From NCBI RefSeq assembly GCF_048771995.1, contig NC_133030.1:60792001-60856000 (forward strand): a stretch of 64,000 nucleotides of DNA, read 5' to 3'. Shown here in pieces: positions 21,501 to 33,500 of this stretch. The notes under the pieces are model-generated. The model had not been told where the DNA came from. It saw only the letters and a list, made by a program, of their open reading frames with translations, and made no database searches. Each line of letters begins with the position of its first letter. The stretch's first letter is position 1. Made by a program: the position numbers and the translations under genes. The DNA is from Taeniopygia guttata (Eukaryota > Chordata > Aves > Passeriformes > Estrildidae).

Positions 21501-24500
21501 GAATTTCTGGATACAAGTTATCTTACTGAGGCTAATTTCAGCCAGGTGGATTCTTGAACTTTTTGCCTCCTGGTTTCAACAATAAGTTGAAGAGTTTGTA
21601 AAAGAGGCTGCCCAGACAGGAGCTGTTACATCTTAATGCATCTTTGTACTAAAAATACTTCTAAAGTATGAGATGGTAACAAATAATTCTTAAGTGTGAC
21701 CCCTTAGTGCTTTGCCAGTGTCTTCTGATCTTCACACTGATGGGGGTTTTAGATAATGTTTTAGAGGATGTTATGATTTTTTGTGCTCTGCCAGCCCTCA
21801 CAAATGTGGACTTTTCTTTGAGACATTGAGGGGACACTGGGAAAGGAGAGGCACAAAAAAGAATATAGTACAGTTATGCTCTAATTGATACTTTTCTCAG
21901 TAGTGTCTGTTCTTAACATCTGTTGGATTCCTTTCTTTCTCTGCTCTCTATTTGTTGCTTCCCACTTTCTCCCAGCCATACTGAGCAATTTCTGACTTAC
22001 CTCTGTGAAAGTTTTCCTTGCTGGTTTGTCCCTTTCTGTGCATTGTGTCCTCACCCTCTGAATCCTTATAATTTCCCTTGTGCTGCTAGCTAACCAAGCT
22101 TTGTCCTGTACTGAAGATTCTTGAATTGAGCAAATCACTCCAACACAATTAAACTATCAAAATGATCAGCAGCTCACTTGGTTTATCCTGCAATAACATT
22201 GTCCTGCTTAATTGGTTTACTGTTATTCTCATGTCCATTTCTCTGTTTATGTTCTGTACTTAATTTCATTATGCCTTTTCACTTGTGCATGTTTTTTTGT
22301 TAAAATTCTCCCTTGCCATTATTTCTCCATGATTTTTCAGTTGTTTTTTCCCTGATACAGTATAGCCCTTAAGTTGTATTTTACAAAATCAATATTTATT
22401 TTGGTTTTAATGGTTTACAGAAGCCTGATTCAATTAAAAATTAAAGATGTCCGGGTTCAAGCAGAAACTGTGGAGAATTGATTTGTCATGGTTTCTCTTG
22501 TGCATAGAAAAAGTCCTGAGTTCAATAAAATCTAAGTTAGTTAACAGCTATTGTGTGAAGAGGAAACAAAGAAAATGTTGTGTTTGTGGGATTTCTTGGT
22601 TGGTTTTTTTTTTGTTTGTTTTGATTTTGTAGCTTTGGTGAATAACTGCTAATATATAGACAATTGTATAGACCCCAGTTGTTAGGTATTAATGTTGCTG
22701 CAAGCTAATAGAAATAACTGCTCTTTCATTGGATTTATTTGAGGAGTGTAGCAGCTTCTGCCTTAAGAGGCTATTGTAAGCTGACAGTTCAAAACATAAG
22801 CTGCTCTTAATAGTCAGAATGGATACACTTTGAGTGCCCCTATTTTTGCTGAACAACCAGCTTGGTGTGATGCCTGTGCTCTCTATTCTTACCTGTGTGT
22901 CTGCTTCTATTCTTGAAAAGTTTTAATCCAGCCTGCTCTAAGTGGTGGCAGAATAGGATTTCATTACTTCCTTCCCTCTCACTTCAGTTCCCTGGATCAT
23001 CACTAATTGGAAGAACAAGATAAACGGCAAATTCTGCATGTTCTCCATTGTGTCAGCTTATAAAGCTTTTAGTCATCAAATAATTCAGGTTGCAAAAGAG
23101 CTCTGAGACCCTCAAGCCCAATCTTTCCGCCAGCACTGCCACGGCCACCACTAAGCCATGTCCCCAAGTGCCACATCCACATGGCTTTGAAATCCCTCCA
23201 GGGATGGGCACTCCACCACTGCCTTGGGCAGCTGTGCCAGTGACAGCCCCTTCCATCAAAAATTTTTTCCTAAATCCTCCCATGGGACAACTTGAGGCTG
23301 TTTCCTCTTGTCCTGTCCCTATTCTCTGGGAGCAGAGCCAAATCCCCCTGGCTGCCCCCTCCTGTCAGGAAGTTTTGGAGAGTGAGAAGGTCCCTCCTGA
23401 GCCTCCTTTTCTCCAGGCTGAGCCCCCTTAGCTTCTCCTCATCAGATATGCTCCAGCTGTGTCAGGTTTGGCCCAGTCAACACTGCTTAAATCCACTCAA
23501 GTTCAGTTGCAAGCAGCTGCCTTCCCCACACTTTAAAATTTGTGTTTTCCATCATTTTATTCAACCCAAAGAAGCAGTCACTAAGCACCACTTAGATGCA
23601 CGTCCTATGCTGATTGACGGTGGAAGAATAATTGATAAACGGTTCTGCTGCCCAGAGCAGAGGACAGATTTGCATACTGTATTAACCTATTTATTAACTT
23701 TTGTATTCATGCACCTGTTCTTATTTTGTAGCTTTGTAATTACCTGACTTCCATCTTGATTTTTACTTTGGACCTCAGAGTTTATAATTTCTAATCCATT
23801 TTACATTTCTCCTTCTTTGGGAGTGTGCTCTGCTTTGATCCCCTTTTTCCCCTTTCTCCCCTCTCCATGCCAAGCACAGTCATGGCTTTTTTTTTGGTAT
23901 GAGCTGTTTGTCCACACAGCTCACACAGACATCCACAGACATTTCCAATGGGAACATGTAATGTGACTTTTCATCATATTTTGACCTATATTACTTTATG
24001 TTAAAGAAAAATACCTTAAGCATCTTAAAAGCACATATGGGAACTTGGAGGGGTTGATCTCTTCCACGGGTATGTCAACTCAACCAGCTTTAGGGATAGG
24101 AACTTTGTGTATGAAAATTGGACAGTGCAGGGGGAGGAAAGGAACAGCCCAAAATCAGAGCTTCTTTAACGACTCTGTCATGTTTTCCTCTCACCAGATT
24201 AAAGAGGCAGCTGATATTATTCAGAAACTGCATTTGATTGCACAGGAACTGCCTTTTGACAGGTAAAAATCTATCTGAACATCTTTTAAAGAAAGTAAAT
24301 CTTCGCACAGCTATGATTTTTCTGATGCTTCCCTTGTCTCCCCTTTTGGTGCTGTGCTTAGGGATTCATGGAGCTTTTGAGCTGGATTGTGTGCTTATTT
24401 CTCTCTCCTCTATTCTCAAATTTGTGTTCACGCACTCATGTTGTAGGATCATCTTTACATACACATCCTAAACTGCTTAACAGACTTTTAATGGGATAAT

Positions 24501-27500
24501 TTTGCTTTGCTGACTTAATGCTAGATTTGAGTTAGATGCTTGTAGGTTTTTAGGGATATAAAGCGGGGTGGGGGGGAACTTTTCTGTCGTCTTTGTGCTG
24601 CATGTTTTCATTTTTAAGCAGCGTGCCTGCTGTTCACGATCCAGGATGCCTGTGATTTCTCATGTGATGTGGATTTGAATTTAATCATGCTATTTTTTTT
24701 TTTGTTGTTAACAGGTTTTCTGAAGTAAAATCAAAGATAGCAAGTAAGTTATCTATCCAGTTCAATCCATATTGCTGTATTTGAATTGTTAAAGATGATT
24801 AAAGAAGTAAGCAATACTGTCAGTATTACAGTTTTTGCCTGAATTACGTAGCCTGATGGGTTTTTGTTGTTATCCCCTTTCCTCTCCAGGTAAGTACCAC
24901 GATTTAGAGTGCCAGTTAATTCAAGAGTTTACCAGTGCTCAGCGCAGAGGAGAAATCTCCAGAATGAGAGAAGTAGCAGCAGTTTTGCTTCACTTTAAGG
25001 TAAAAGCTGAGGGGCTTAATTTAAATATGTGAATAAAACCGACCCACGGCACAATAAGTGCCTGTTTTGAGTGAATGTATCTGTGTGGGCACAACCCTCA
25101 TGTCAGATAGTGTGTCACTTCAGGACTGAGGTGTTCAATCTGAAATCAAGTGCAGGGGAATAAAGGAGGCAGATGAGAGGGATTTGGGGCAGCATCAGTG
25201 GAGAACTTTCCAAGATAATCTCCTCTTGCATGGGTGTGACCTGACTTCTATGCTTGAGAAAGAATGTTGAAACTTGAGGTATAAATCCATTCAGAGTGGT
25301 GGTAAGTGGAGTTATGTTAGATATGTAACAAAAATGGGTTTGGAAAAGTCTGTGCTTTAAATGAATTCTATTTGTTTGTTTGGGGTTTTTTAAGTAACTT
25401 TTTCACAAGCTTTGTATTTCCTAGATTTTGTTTTGTACTGAAAGCATGAACAGCCTGCTCTAACACTAAATTGTTTTGCTCCTTCCACAGGGCTATTCCC
25501 ACTGTGTTGATGTGTACATAAAACAGTGTCAAGAGGTAATGCAGTTTGTTTTACATCATTTCTTTATTCACATTACATTATTGATTTATTTAGTCCTGTA
25601 GGTTGTTGTAAATATATTCTAAATTGTGCTTCTCAATGCTAGGGTGCATTCCTGAGGAATGATGTCTTTGAAGATGCAGCCATTCTCTGCCAGAGAGTGA
25701 ATAAGCAAGTTGGAGAAATCTTTAGCAATCCAGAGACCGTGCTAGCCAAACTCATTCAAAATATCTTTGAAGTTAAACTTCAGGTATTTCAAATTTTAAC
25801 ACATTGAAGTTCATTGAGGAGCCTCTTAATAAAAAATATTTTATCTAGTGATAACAATTAATGAGAATTTGCAGTATTTGTAATCTTTTTATAAGGTTAT
25901 AGAATCAACTCATTGCTCTGTAACAATTAGGACAGATAATCAAGCCCATATAAAATAAATCTCCTTGTGCTCTAAATACAGAGCAAATTCTCAAACTCAG
26001 TATGTAAAATTATTATGGAATTGCTGTGTTTGTTGGGTAATTCATGAGATGTCATACACAAGTTTGATTTCTTCTCTATGCCCCCTACCAAGAATATATC
26101 AGGAAAAGAACTTCCACATTTCATATCTTCAATTTGCTCATTCTTGGATTTGGTGTCATGTGTGAGGTTAGCCTTGAATAAGTGAAAATAGTTTATGTTG
26201 TGAATAATGTCTTGCAGATAATGCAATATTTATGAAAATCTAGAATAATTGAAAATACTAAGTTTTTCATCCTGCAAATACACCCACTTAAGTTCTTAAA
26301 GTCAACAGCATGACTTTCCTTGCAAAAAGAAGTTTCCCTGGGGATGTTGTTCTAATGTAGAGATTGAGCTTGTGTTTCAACCCCAATTTTGTGTGTCAGT
26401 TTTGAATTAGTATTTTATGGTAAATTATATTTTTGTCCAAATATTCAATGATAAGAAGGCTGTAGGCTTGTATCTGCTTTGTGTATGTATTATGATAAGC
26501 CAATATGTAACCATCTCCTTTGCCTTGTCTGCTGCAGAAATGCTCTGAGGTCTCTGGTGCTTTTGATTCTTAAAGTGAGGGGATTCTGTGTTAGTTGGTC
26601 AGACATATATTCAAAGCCATCTGTCTTATGTCTTTTCTTCACACAGTACTATTTTGTGTTATTAAATCACTTTCTTCTACAAGTGTGTTTAACCCCCTCT
26701 GTGGATAATGCAGGAAGTGCAAATTAGAGATGTGAAGGAGAGATGAATTGCCTTTAAGTAAGCTCTACACTTTGCAGGAAATTCCATATAATGTAGGAAG
26801 TAGTGAGTATGACCTGTGGTTGTCAGTTGATCTTCTAACAGATGTACCAAATTTTGCAGAGTTATGTGAAGGACCAGCTGGAAGAACACAGGAAATCAGA
26901 TGCAGAACAGTATCTTAAAAACCTCTATGATCTATATACAAGGTATTTATATATCAATGATTAAGTAATTGGATTGAAGCTATTGGAAAATAAACAGATT
27001 CATTGTCAAGAAAAAGAAGCCAAAAATGTAAACTTCTCATAAAAACGGAATTATTTTAATGTCTATTAACCTTTACAATGATGGGTTTCCTAAGGCAAAT
27101 TTAAAATGGCCATTATTGTTTTCAATGGGTATTATTGTGATCTTCAGGAGTAATTTTAAAACTGTGCAAAAGCCAGTCCTCCCCATCTCACTGGCAACTT
27201 GATTGCAGTGGTGCTGTGTGTAATTAAACATGAATTATGTGAAATTCTTTACTTAAATGTGAAACTGCTCCAAGTCTTAATCACCATCAGGGTTCTGTTG
27301 TGCTGTGTACTTTACAAACGTGTAATGCTGTAATTCATCCACATTCAACCTTTTCCTCCCCTTTCCTTCTTTGTTTCTTTTGCATAAAGAACCACTAATC
27401 TGTCAAGCAAATTGATGGAATTTAACTTGGGTACTGATAAGCAGACTTTCTTGTCTAAGCTTATCAAGGCCATTTTCATTTCCTACTTGGAGAATTACAT

Positions 27501-30500
27501 TGAGGTGGAAATTGGCTATTTGAAAAGTAGGAGTGCTATGATTCTGCAGCGCTATTATGATTCCAAAAACCACCAGAAGAGGTCCATTGGCACTGGAGGG
27601 TAAGTTCCTTTTGGGAACTTTGATAATTCTGAAGTGGAAGGGAGGTGGTGAGGGGAGAAAGGCTGTATTTGCCATGTCAGATGCACAGTGATAAACTGCC
27701 AAAGATCTACAGCTTTTTATAATTTGCTTTCACTTTATGTTCTGCTCAAAAGTGTGTTGCTCTCAGTACATGTGAAATGTACTCAGTGCATGGTATTTGT
27801 ACATACTGGAAATGAAAAATACCAGTTAAACCTATGTTTCAACTTAGGATCCAGATCCACAAAAGGACTGAAGCAAAACTAAGGTACCTAAAGCATGTAT
27901 ATGTGTGTATCTAAAAGCATACATTTTTTTTCACCTGCCCAGGTCTTGTGGTCCCCTCCCAAGACCTAGGAAGGGGAAAAGACCATAGCAATGTCAGTGA
28001 GAAAGCTCTTAGTGAGCCCAGAAGATGCAATGGACTTAGAGAAAGGTAAAACAAGACTTCATTATCCTCAGGGTAGAAAAACTAATGAAGGAGCAGTGAG
28101 AAGTGGGATAGGAAATATTAAAACTTGTGTGAAGCAAAGGTGCTAAAGCAAGTGCACCTTTCAAAGAGCTGCTGAGTTCAGTGTTTCAGGAATGAGGAAT
28201 GATATGGAAAAAGCAGCAGTGAAGTAATTAAAAGCAAAGATGAAAATTTAATTTTCATGGGGAAAATTAAATTTATTGTAGTGCGTAACTGTATGGGTTG
28301 TTTTATGCATGGAAATGTGTTGAAGCATGCTTGACTAAATAAAGAACTGCTGAGATAATGGATGAGGATGAGAGGATTTGTGGGTGTGGATGAGATAGGA
28401 AGCTCTCATTAGTGTTTGGAAAGTGCAGTGTGACAGAGTGGATGGAGGCTGAATCTGTCCACAGAGCAGAAGTGCTGTAGCATTCCAGTGAAATCACCCC
28501 TCCCACAAGGGGAATAGCTGCTCCCATGTGTGAACGTGCCATTCCAGAACACAGTTGACCATGGAATCAGAGGTGGTAGTTTTGCATTTACTGCCAATTT
28601 TTGTTTTTAAAGCTTGCAAGACTTGTCTTAATGCTTGCACATCCTAATCCGTGTCTTGGGTCCTGTTTTTTGAGTTAACAAGTAAAAGATCCTAAATTGT
28701 TGTTGAGTTTGAGTGCCAAAATTTCCACCTGGTGAAATCTTCTTGGGATCTGTCTTTGTTCCAGTATTCAAGACCTCAAAGAGAGACTAAGGCAACGAAC
28801 AAATTTACCCCTGGGGCCAAGCATTGACACACATGGGGAAACTTTCCTGTCCCAAGAAGTGGTGGTTAACCTTTTGCAAGAAACCAAGCAAGCTTTTGAA
28901 AGATGTCACAGGGTAAGTTTGCTTCCTGTGACCTCTCTTAGTGGTATAATTTTGTGTGGGAGATTAAGTCTTGAGCTTAAGTTTTTGGTTGAGGTGTGAT
29001 AGGAAAAGAAAGGACATTTCAAATTGTATCTTGTGTTTTTCATGGAAATGGAGCCACAGTGGAGGCTGAGGGTTTGTTTTTCCACGTGGATCTAGTTGTA
29101 ATTTGTGAGGATTAATGCTGGCTCTTTTTGGAAGAAGTGGGGATGGTTAAACCTACTGGCTGCATTGCTTTTCTTACTAAATTAGACCCAAAACCTGAGA
29201 AACCATTAGTGTGGTTTTCTTTTCCTGCTCTAAAAATATACTGAATAGTTCAACAGTTGTTTTCCTGCCTCAAGTGTAATTTCTTCTTGCATTAGTGAAT
29301 GGTCACCAATAAAATGCTTGGTAACCCTCTACAGTACTTTAAATGCTTCAGTCTAACATGAAAAAGGTATTTTACTTCTGATTAAATTGCTGGTTTTACT
29401 GCCTGTCAATCATACTTGTCTGGTACTGGTGTAAATGAAAACCATTGAAATTTAATTGCGGACTTAAAAGTGATTTTTTAAATTAGCTAAACTCACTGAT
29501 TTCTAGGAAATTTTAATTCCTTTAACATTCTAGGAGGTTAGGGCAGAAAAACTTCAGATATTTAGATGTTTTAATATTTTATAAACTGAGTGGGGCCAAA
29601 GACAGAACAGGGTGCAGACACGGAACTGTTACCTGCCCACCCTTAGGGTCACCACCTCTCTCAGGGTGAGAATCAGTGTGACTGCAAGGCAAGCAGGTAG
29701 ATCATTATTTTTCTCAATGTCATAGTTACTAGAAGTTGTTAAATTCATGATATAAACTGTTTTTTTCCACATGTGCACAGCCTTTTGTTCCTGTTGAGAT
29801 CAGATTTAATATAAATTATTTTAGAAGAATTGTATTTGAGTGGAAACCCCAATGGATCTTGGCACGTAAGAAGATTTCCAGAATTAGAATTTTAGAATTT
29901 AGGGGTTTGTGGTCAAAGCAGCTCACTGTGCAAAAGATAAGATAGTCCCTGGCTAACTAATTGTGGTATTTATGTCACACAGCAGATGTGCACAGGGTAC
30001 TGCCAGCTGTGACTGCTTTAGGATAAATAAATTGGTAATTTTGATGTAGCCATATATTGAAACATTTCAGTGTTTGGGGCTCTCTGCTGTTGGGTTTTTG
30101 AGGTTTTTTGGGGGGAAATACAGCAGAAATATTTGTGAGTGTTGTGTAAATGACCTGCAGCTGCAGTAGTAATCTTTCTTCCTTCAAGCTTTATAAAAGT
30201 CTTCACCTAATTCCTTAGGAACCAAAGCTGTTTTTCCTAGGTACAAAAGCCCTGTCACGTTTTTCTTTAGAAAAGGGATTTACTGACAGGTTGCTGTCCA
30301 AAATCCCCTGTTGCTTACAGCTCATCAAAGTCCAGATGCTGAGTGTAAATGTGGGCATTGCTGCACTTAATAAAAGTGTTCATGCTCCATTGACTCCAGC
30401 TGAACTGTGCTAAATGTAGCCCAGGTTCAGCTGCATTATTTTTGCTCCAGTGCTAAAAGAACACAAACTGGAGCTCCAGCTAACCCAGTGTCCTGCTTCT

Positions 30501-33500
30501 CACTGTGGCCAGTGCCAGGAGAGTGTTAAAAGAATAAAAATACAGGATATGCATAGAGTAATCTCTTCTGGATGCATTTTCCCAGCATCCAGTGGCATGC
30601 AGGTTAGGCAGTTCCTGAGACTGCATCTGGAAAACTGTTGTAAGGGCTATTAATTAATATCTCCTTTTATTATTACTCTTACAGTTATTATTAGAAACTG
30701 TTAATGCTTTTACTTATTGTAGCATCCTGTGGCAGGTTCAGTTTACTATAAATGCTGAAGGGTTTATTGATACTATAGGCTGTTCCTGAATAATTCTCTG
30801 TATGGATACTTTTCATTTTGAGAAAAATTCCAAATATTCTGGAATACGTGTTACATTTTAAGCTTATCCCCTATGCAATATCCAATAAACTTTCAAATCT
30901 ATGTAGAACTGACATTTAGGACATTTTTTTTTCTTTTTCTTTAAAGCTCTCTGATCCCTCTGACTTACCCAAGAATGCTTTCAGAATTTTTTCTATGCTC
31001 GTAGAGTTCTTATGTACCGAACACATCGATTATGCATTAGAAACTGGCCTTGCTGGTGAGTACAGGATTTCCTGAGCATTTCATCTACTTGGCCTTTCTG
31101 TGCAGATGATCTTTGCTGTGCCTTATTGATTGGCCTTGTTCAGGATGTGTTGGTTAAATTAAATCTGTTTTGTGTGTTTGGGAGTTGACATTTAATAGCT
31201 TCTAAAGTATAACTTTCATTTGGGGAATTGATGCACAGATGGAAATGTGCTTCTGTCCTTAGAAACATTTTTATCACAGTAGCTGGGACATCAGCATTCC
31301 CTTCCTCTGTATTCTATGTCATAACATGAGAATATTTTTTGTATTAAATCTTAATGTTGATAGGAATTCCATGCTTGTTTGTATATTTGTGTGCTTAAAG
31401 TGACAGTAAATAAGAAAACTACTTGTTTAAAGAAGTTAAAATCTTGACAGTGAGAACCTGTCTGTCTTGTAAGACAGCATCAAACTCATATTTTGAAGGA
31501 GTTTTTAGATTGACTGCTCTGTTTTGCCATCAGAAATGTTACCAGTTACGTATTTCTGTGCTTATGCTTGTTACCAAATAGCTACCAGAAGAATTCTATA
31601 TATGGCACCGTGGTAAATTTTTGAAACTCTAAGCCTGTGATTTAAGCATTCATGGAAAAAATCTGCATATTTAAAAAGCCATCATGCTAATTATAAGAAC
31701 TGCATATTGTTACAATTCTAATGAAACCTCCTTTGCTTCAGGCATTCCCTCTTCTGATTCAAAGAATGCAAATCTTTATTTCTTGGATGTTGTCCACCAG
31801 GCCAATACTATTTTCCATTTATTTGACAAGCAGTTCAATGATCATCTGATGCCATTGATCAGGTACCTTTCTTTTGATTAACATTTGCTCTGGTCTTTTT
31901 TTTTTTTGGTGAAGAAAGCAATTTTTTTTCATTTCTCATCTCTATTAAGAAGAGTTTATGCTTGGAGTAGTTCAACTTGATATTGTGGGAGGGGGAAGAA
32001 GGGAACTTTAAACAAATTGTTTCTTTTGGAAATAAATAGGAGAGGGTGAGCTCCAGGATACTGATAGGAAGGAAAGACATGTTGCTCCTTGGGGATTTTG
32101 CTGCTGCATTCCAGGTGGGACTCAAGGGGGTTTGTGGCTGTGCCCTTTTCCTGCTAGGGTGGGAAATCTTCACTAGATCCTGTTGGAAGCAGCAAACCCA
32201 TCAAACAAATTAGTTTTGGTGTTTTAATACTGTCACACATCTTCTGTACTGTTGCAGTTCTTCTCCTAAATTATCTGAATGCCTTCAGAAGAAAAAGGAT
32301 ATCATAGAACAAATGGAAGTGAAGCTGGATATGGGCATTGATAGGCAAGTAGAGATTAAAACTTTCTCTTAATCTTTTAAACCACACCTTTGTGATACAT
32401 GTTAATTGGCCTTTTAAGCATGAATTATTCCTCAACTCAAAATTGATCTTTTAAATTTTTTTTTTTAACAGATAAAGATCCATTACTGTGCATAGGAAAT
32501 TTAGATTTTATGTGATTAGACGGTCATGTTTTCCATGGCAAATTTCTGACCCATAAAATGCTTCTGGAAGGATGTTAAAGGATTTTTCTTATGTTGAAAG
32601 AGTGCAATAATTCACTGTTACCTTATTGTCTCACACTGGTGTTTTTCTACTTTGAAAGAGGGAGAAATGATGATTGAAATAGGTTAAGCACTTGCAGGAT
32701 TTCCATTAGGAGCAAGGTTTGACAAAAATAGGTTAAATGATTTGCTGGGATCTGTGCAGTGCTATGGATTAGACCGAGTCGTGGAAGTCTGGAGACCTGG
32801 AGTAATTTTGATTCTGACATTGACTTGCTTTGAGGTTGTGACTCATTTAATCTTTTTTCTATTTCTCAGAATAAAAATGAGGGGATAGCTATAAAAATTG
32901 TAAATTAAAATCACAGCTGTTTTGCAGCAGAGGAAAATAATAAACGTAACGAGCTTAATATTAGGAAATGGAGCTGTTGTGTGATGCCCTACTTTTGATT
33001 TGGTGTATTATTTTCTGCAAGTGCAAGAAGAAGGTGGAAATAGGGGATGTAAGGTGGCAATTGAGATTTTTAGCTGCTCCTGCTGCAGATGACCTTAGAG
33101 GTTTAAACATGAAGTTGGAAGCACTTTAAGCACTGAGGCCATAAGCTTAGATCTAGACAGATACAGGTCAGTCATCAGTATTGCAATGGTTTGTATCTGT
33201 TTGTGTTAAATAATTAATCTCTTAAATAATAAGAGAATAAGTTCTTGTCAGAAGACAGTACAATCAAAGGTTTGGATGAGGAATTAAAAAAAAAATTGTG
33301 TTTCAGCACATAAAAAAGAGATTAGTTTTGAGATGAACATTACATGTAAAATGTTTTTGTGAGGCTGTTTCATGCTGCTTTGTGGTGCCACTGATGATGT
33401 TGAGAATTGATTGTCCTGCTTAAAGGAATGAGTTTAAAAAATAAAGCAAATTTTCGAAACATTCATGGCTTCAGCTTTGTCTAATCTGGAAAAGTCCAAG

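Larger units (their letters stand above)
24263..26859 (+). other. EXOC5: EXOC5 introns 5-9
   Basis: Introns 24263-24714, 24744-24889, 25000-25490, 25536-25642 and 25784-26859. All GT-AG, the shortest 107 nt. No repeats or RNA genes recognised. Confidence 0.8.
28913..32257 (+). other. EXOC5: EXOC5 introns 12-14
   Basis: Introns 28913-30946, 31056-31741 and 31863-32257, all GT-AG. No repeat recognised. Confidence 0.8.

Noticed and set aside
32345-32350. Alternative GT donor after AGGCAA in EXOC5 exon 15
   Set aside because: It would shift the frame of exon 16, destroying the conserved sequence. The GC donor keeps it.
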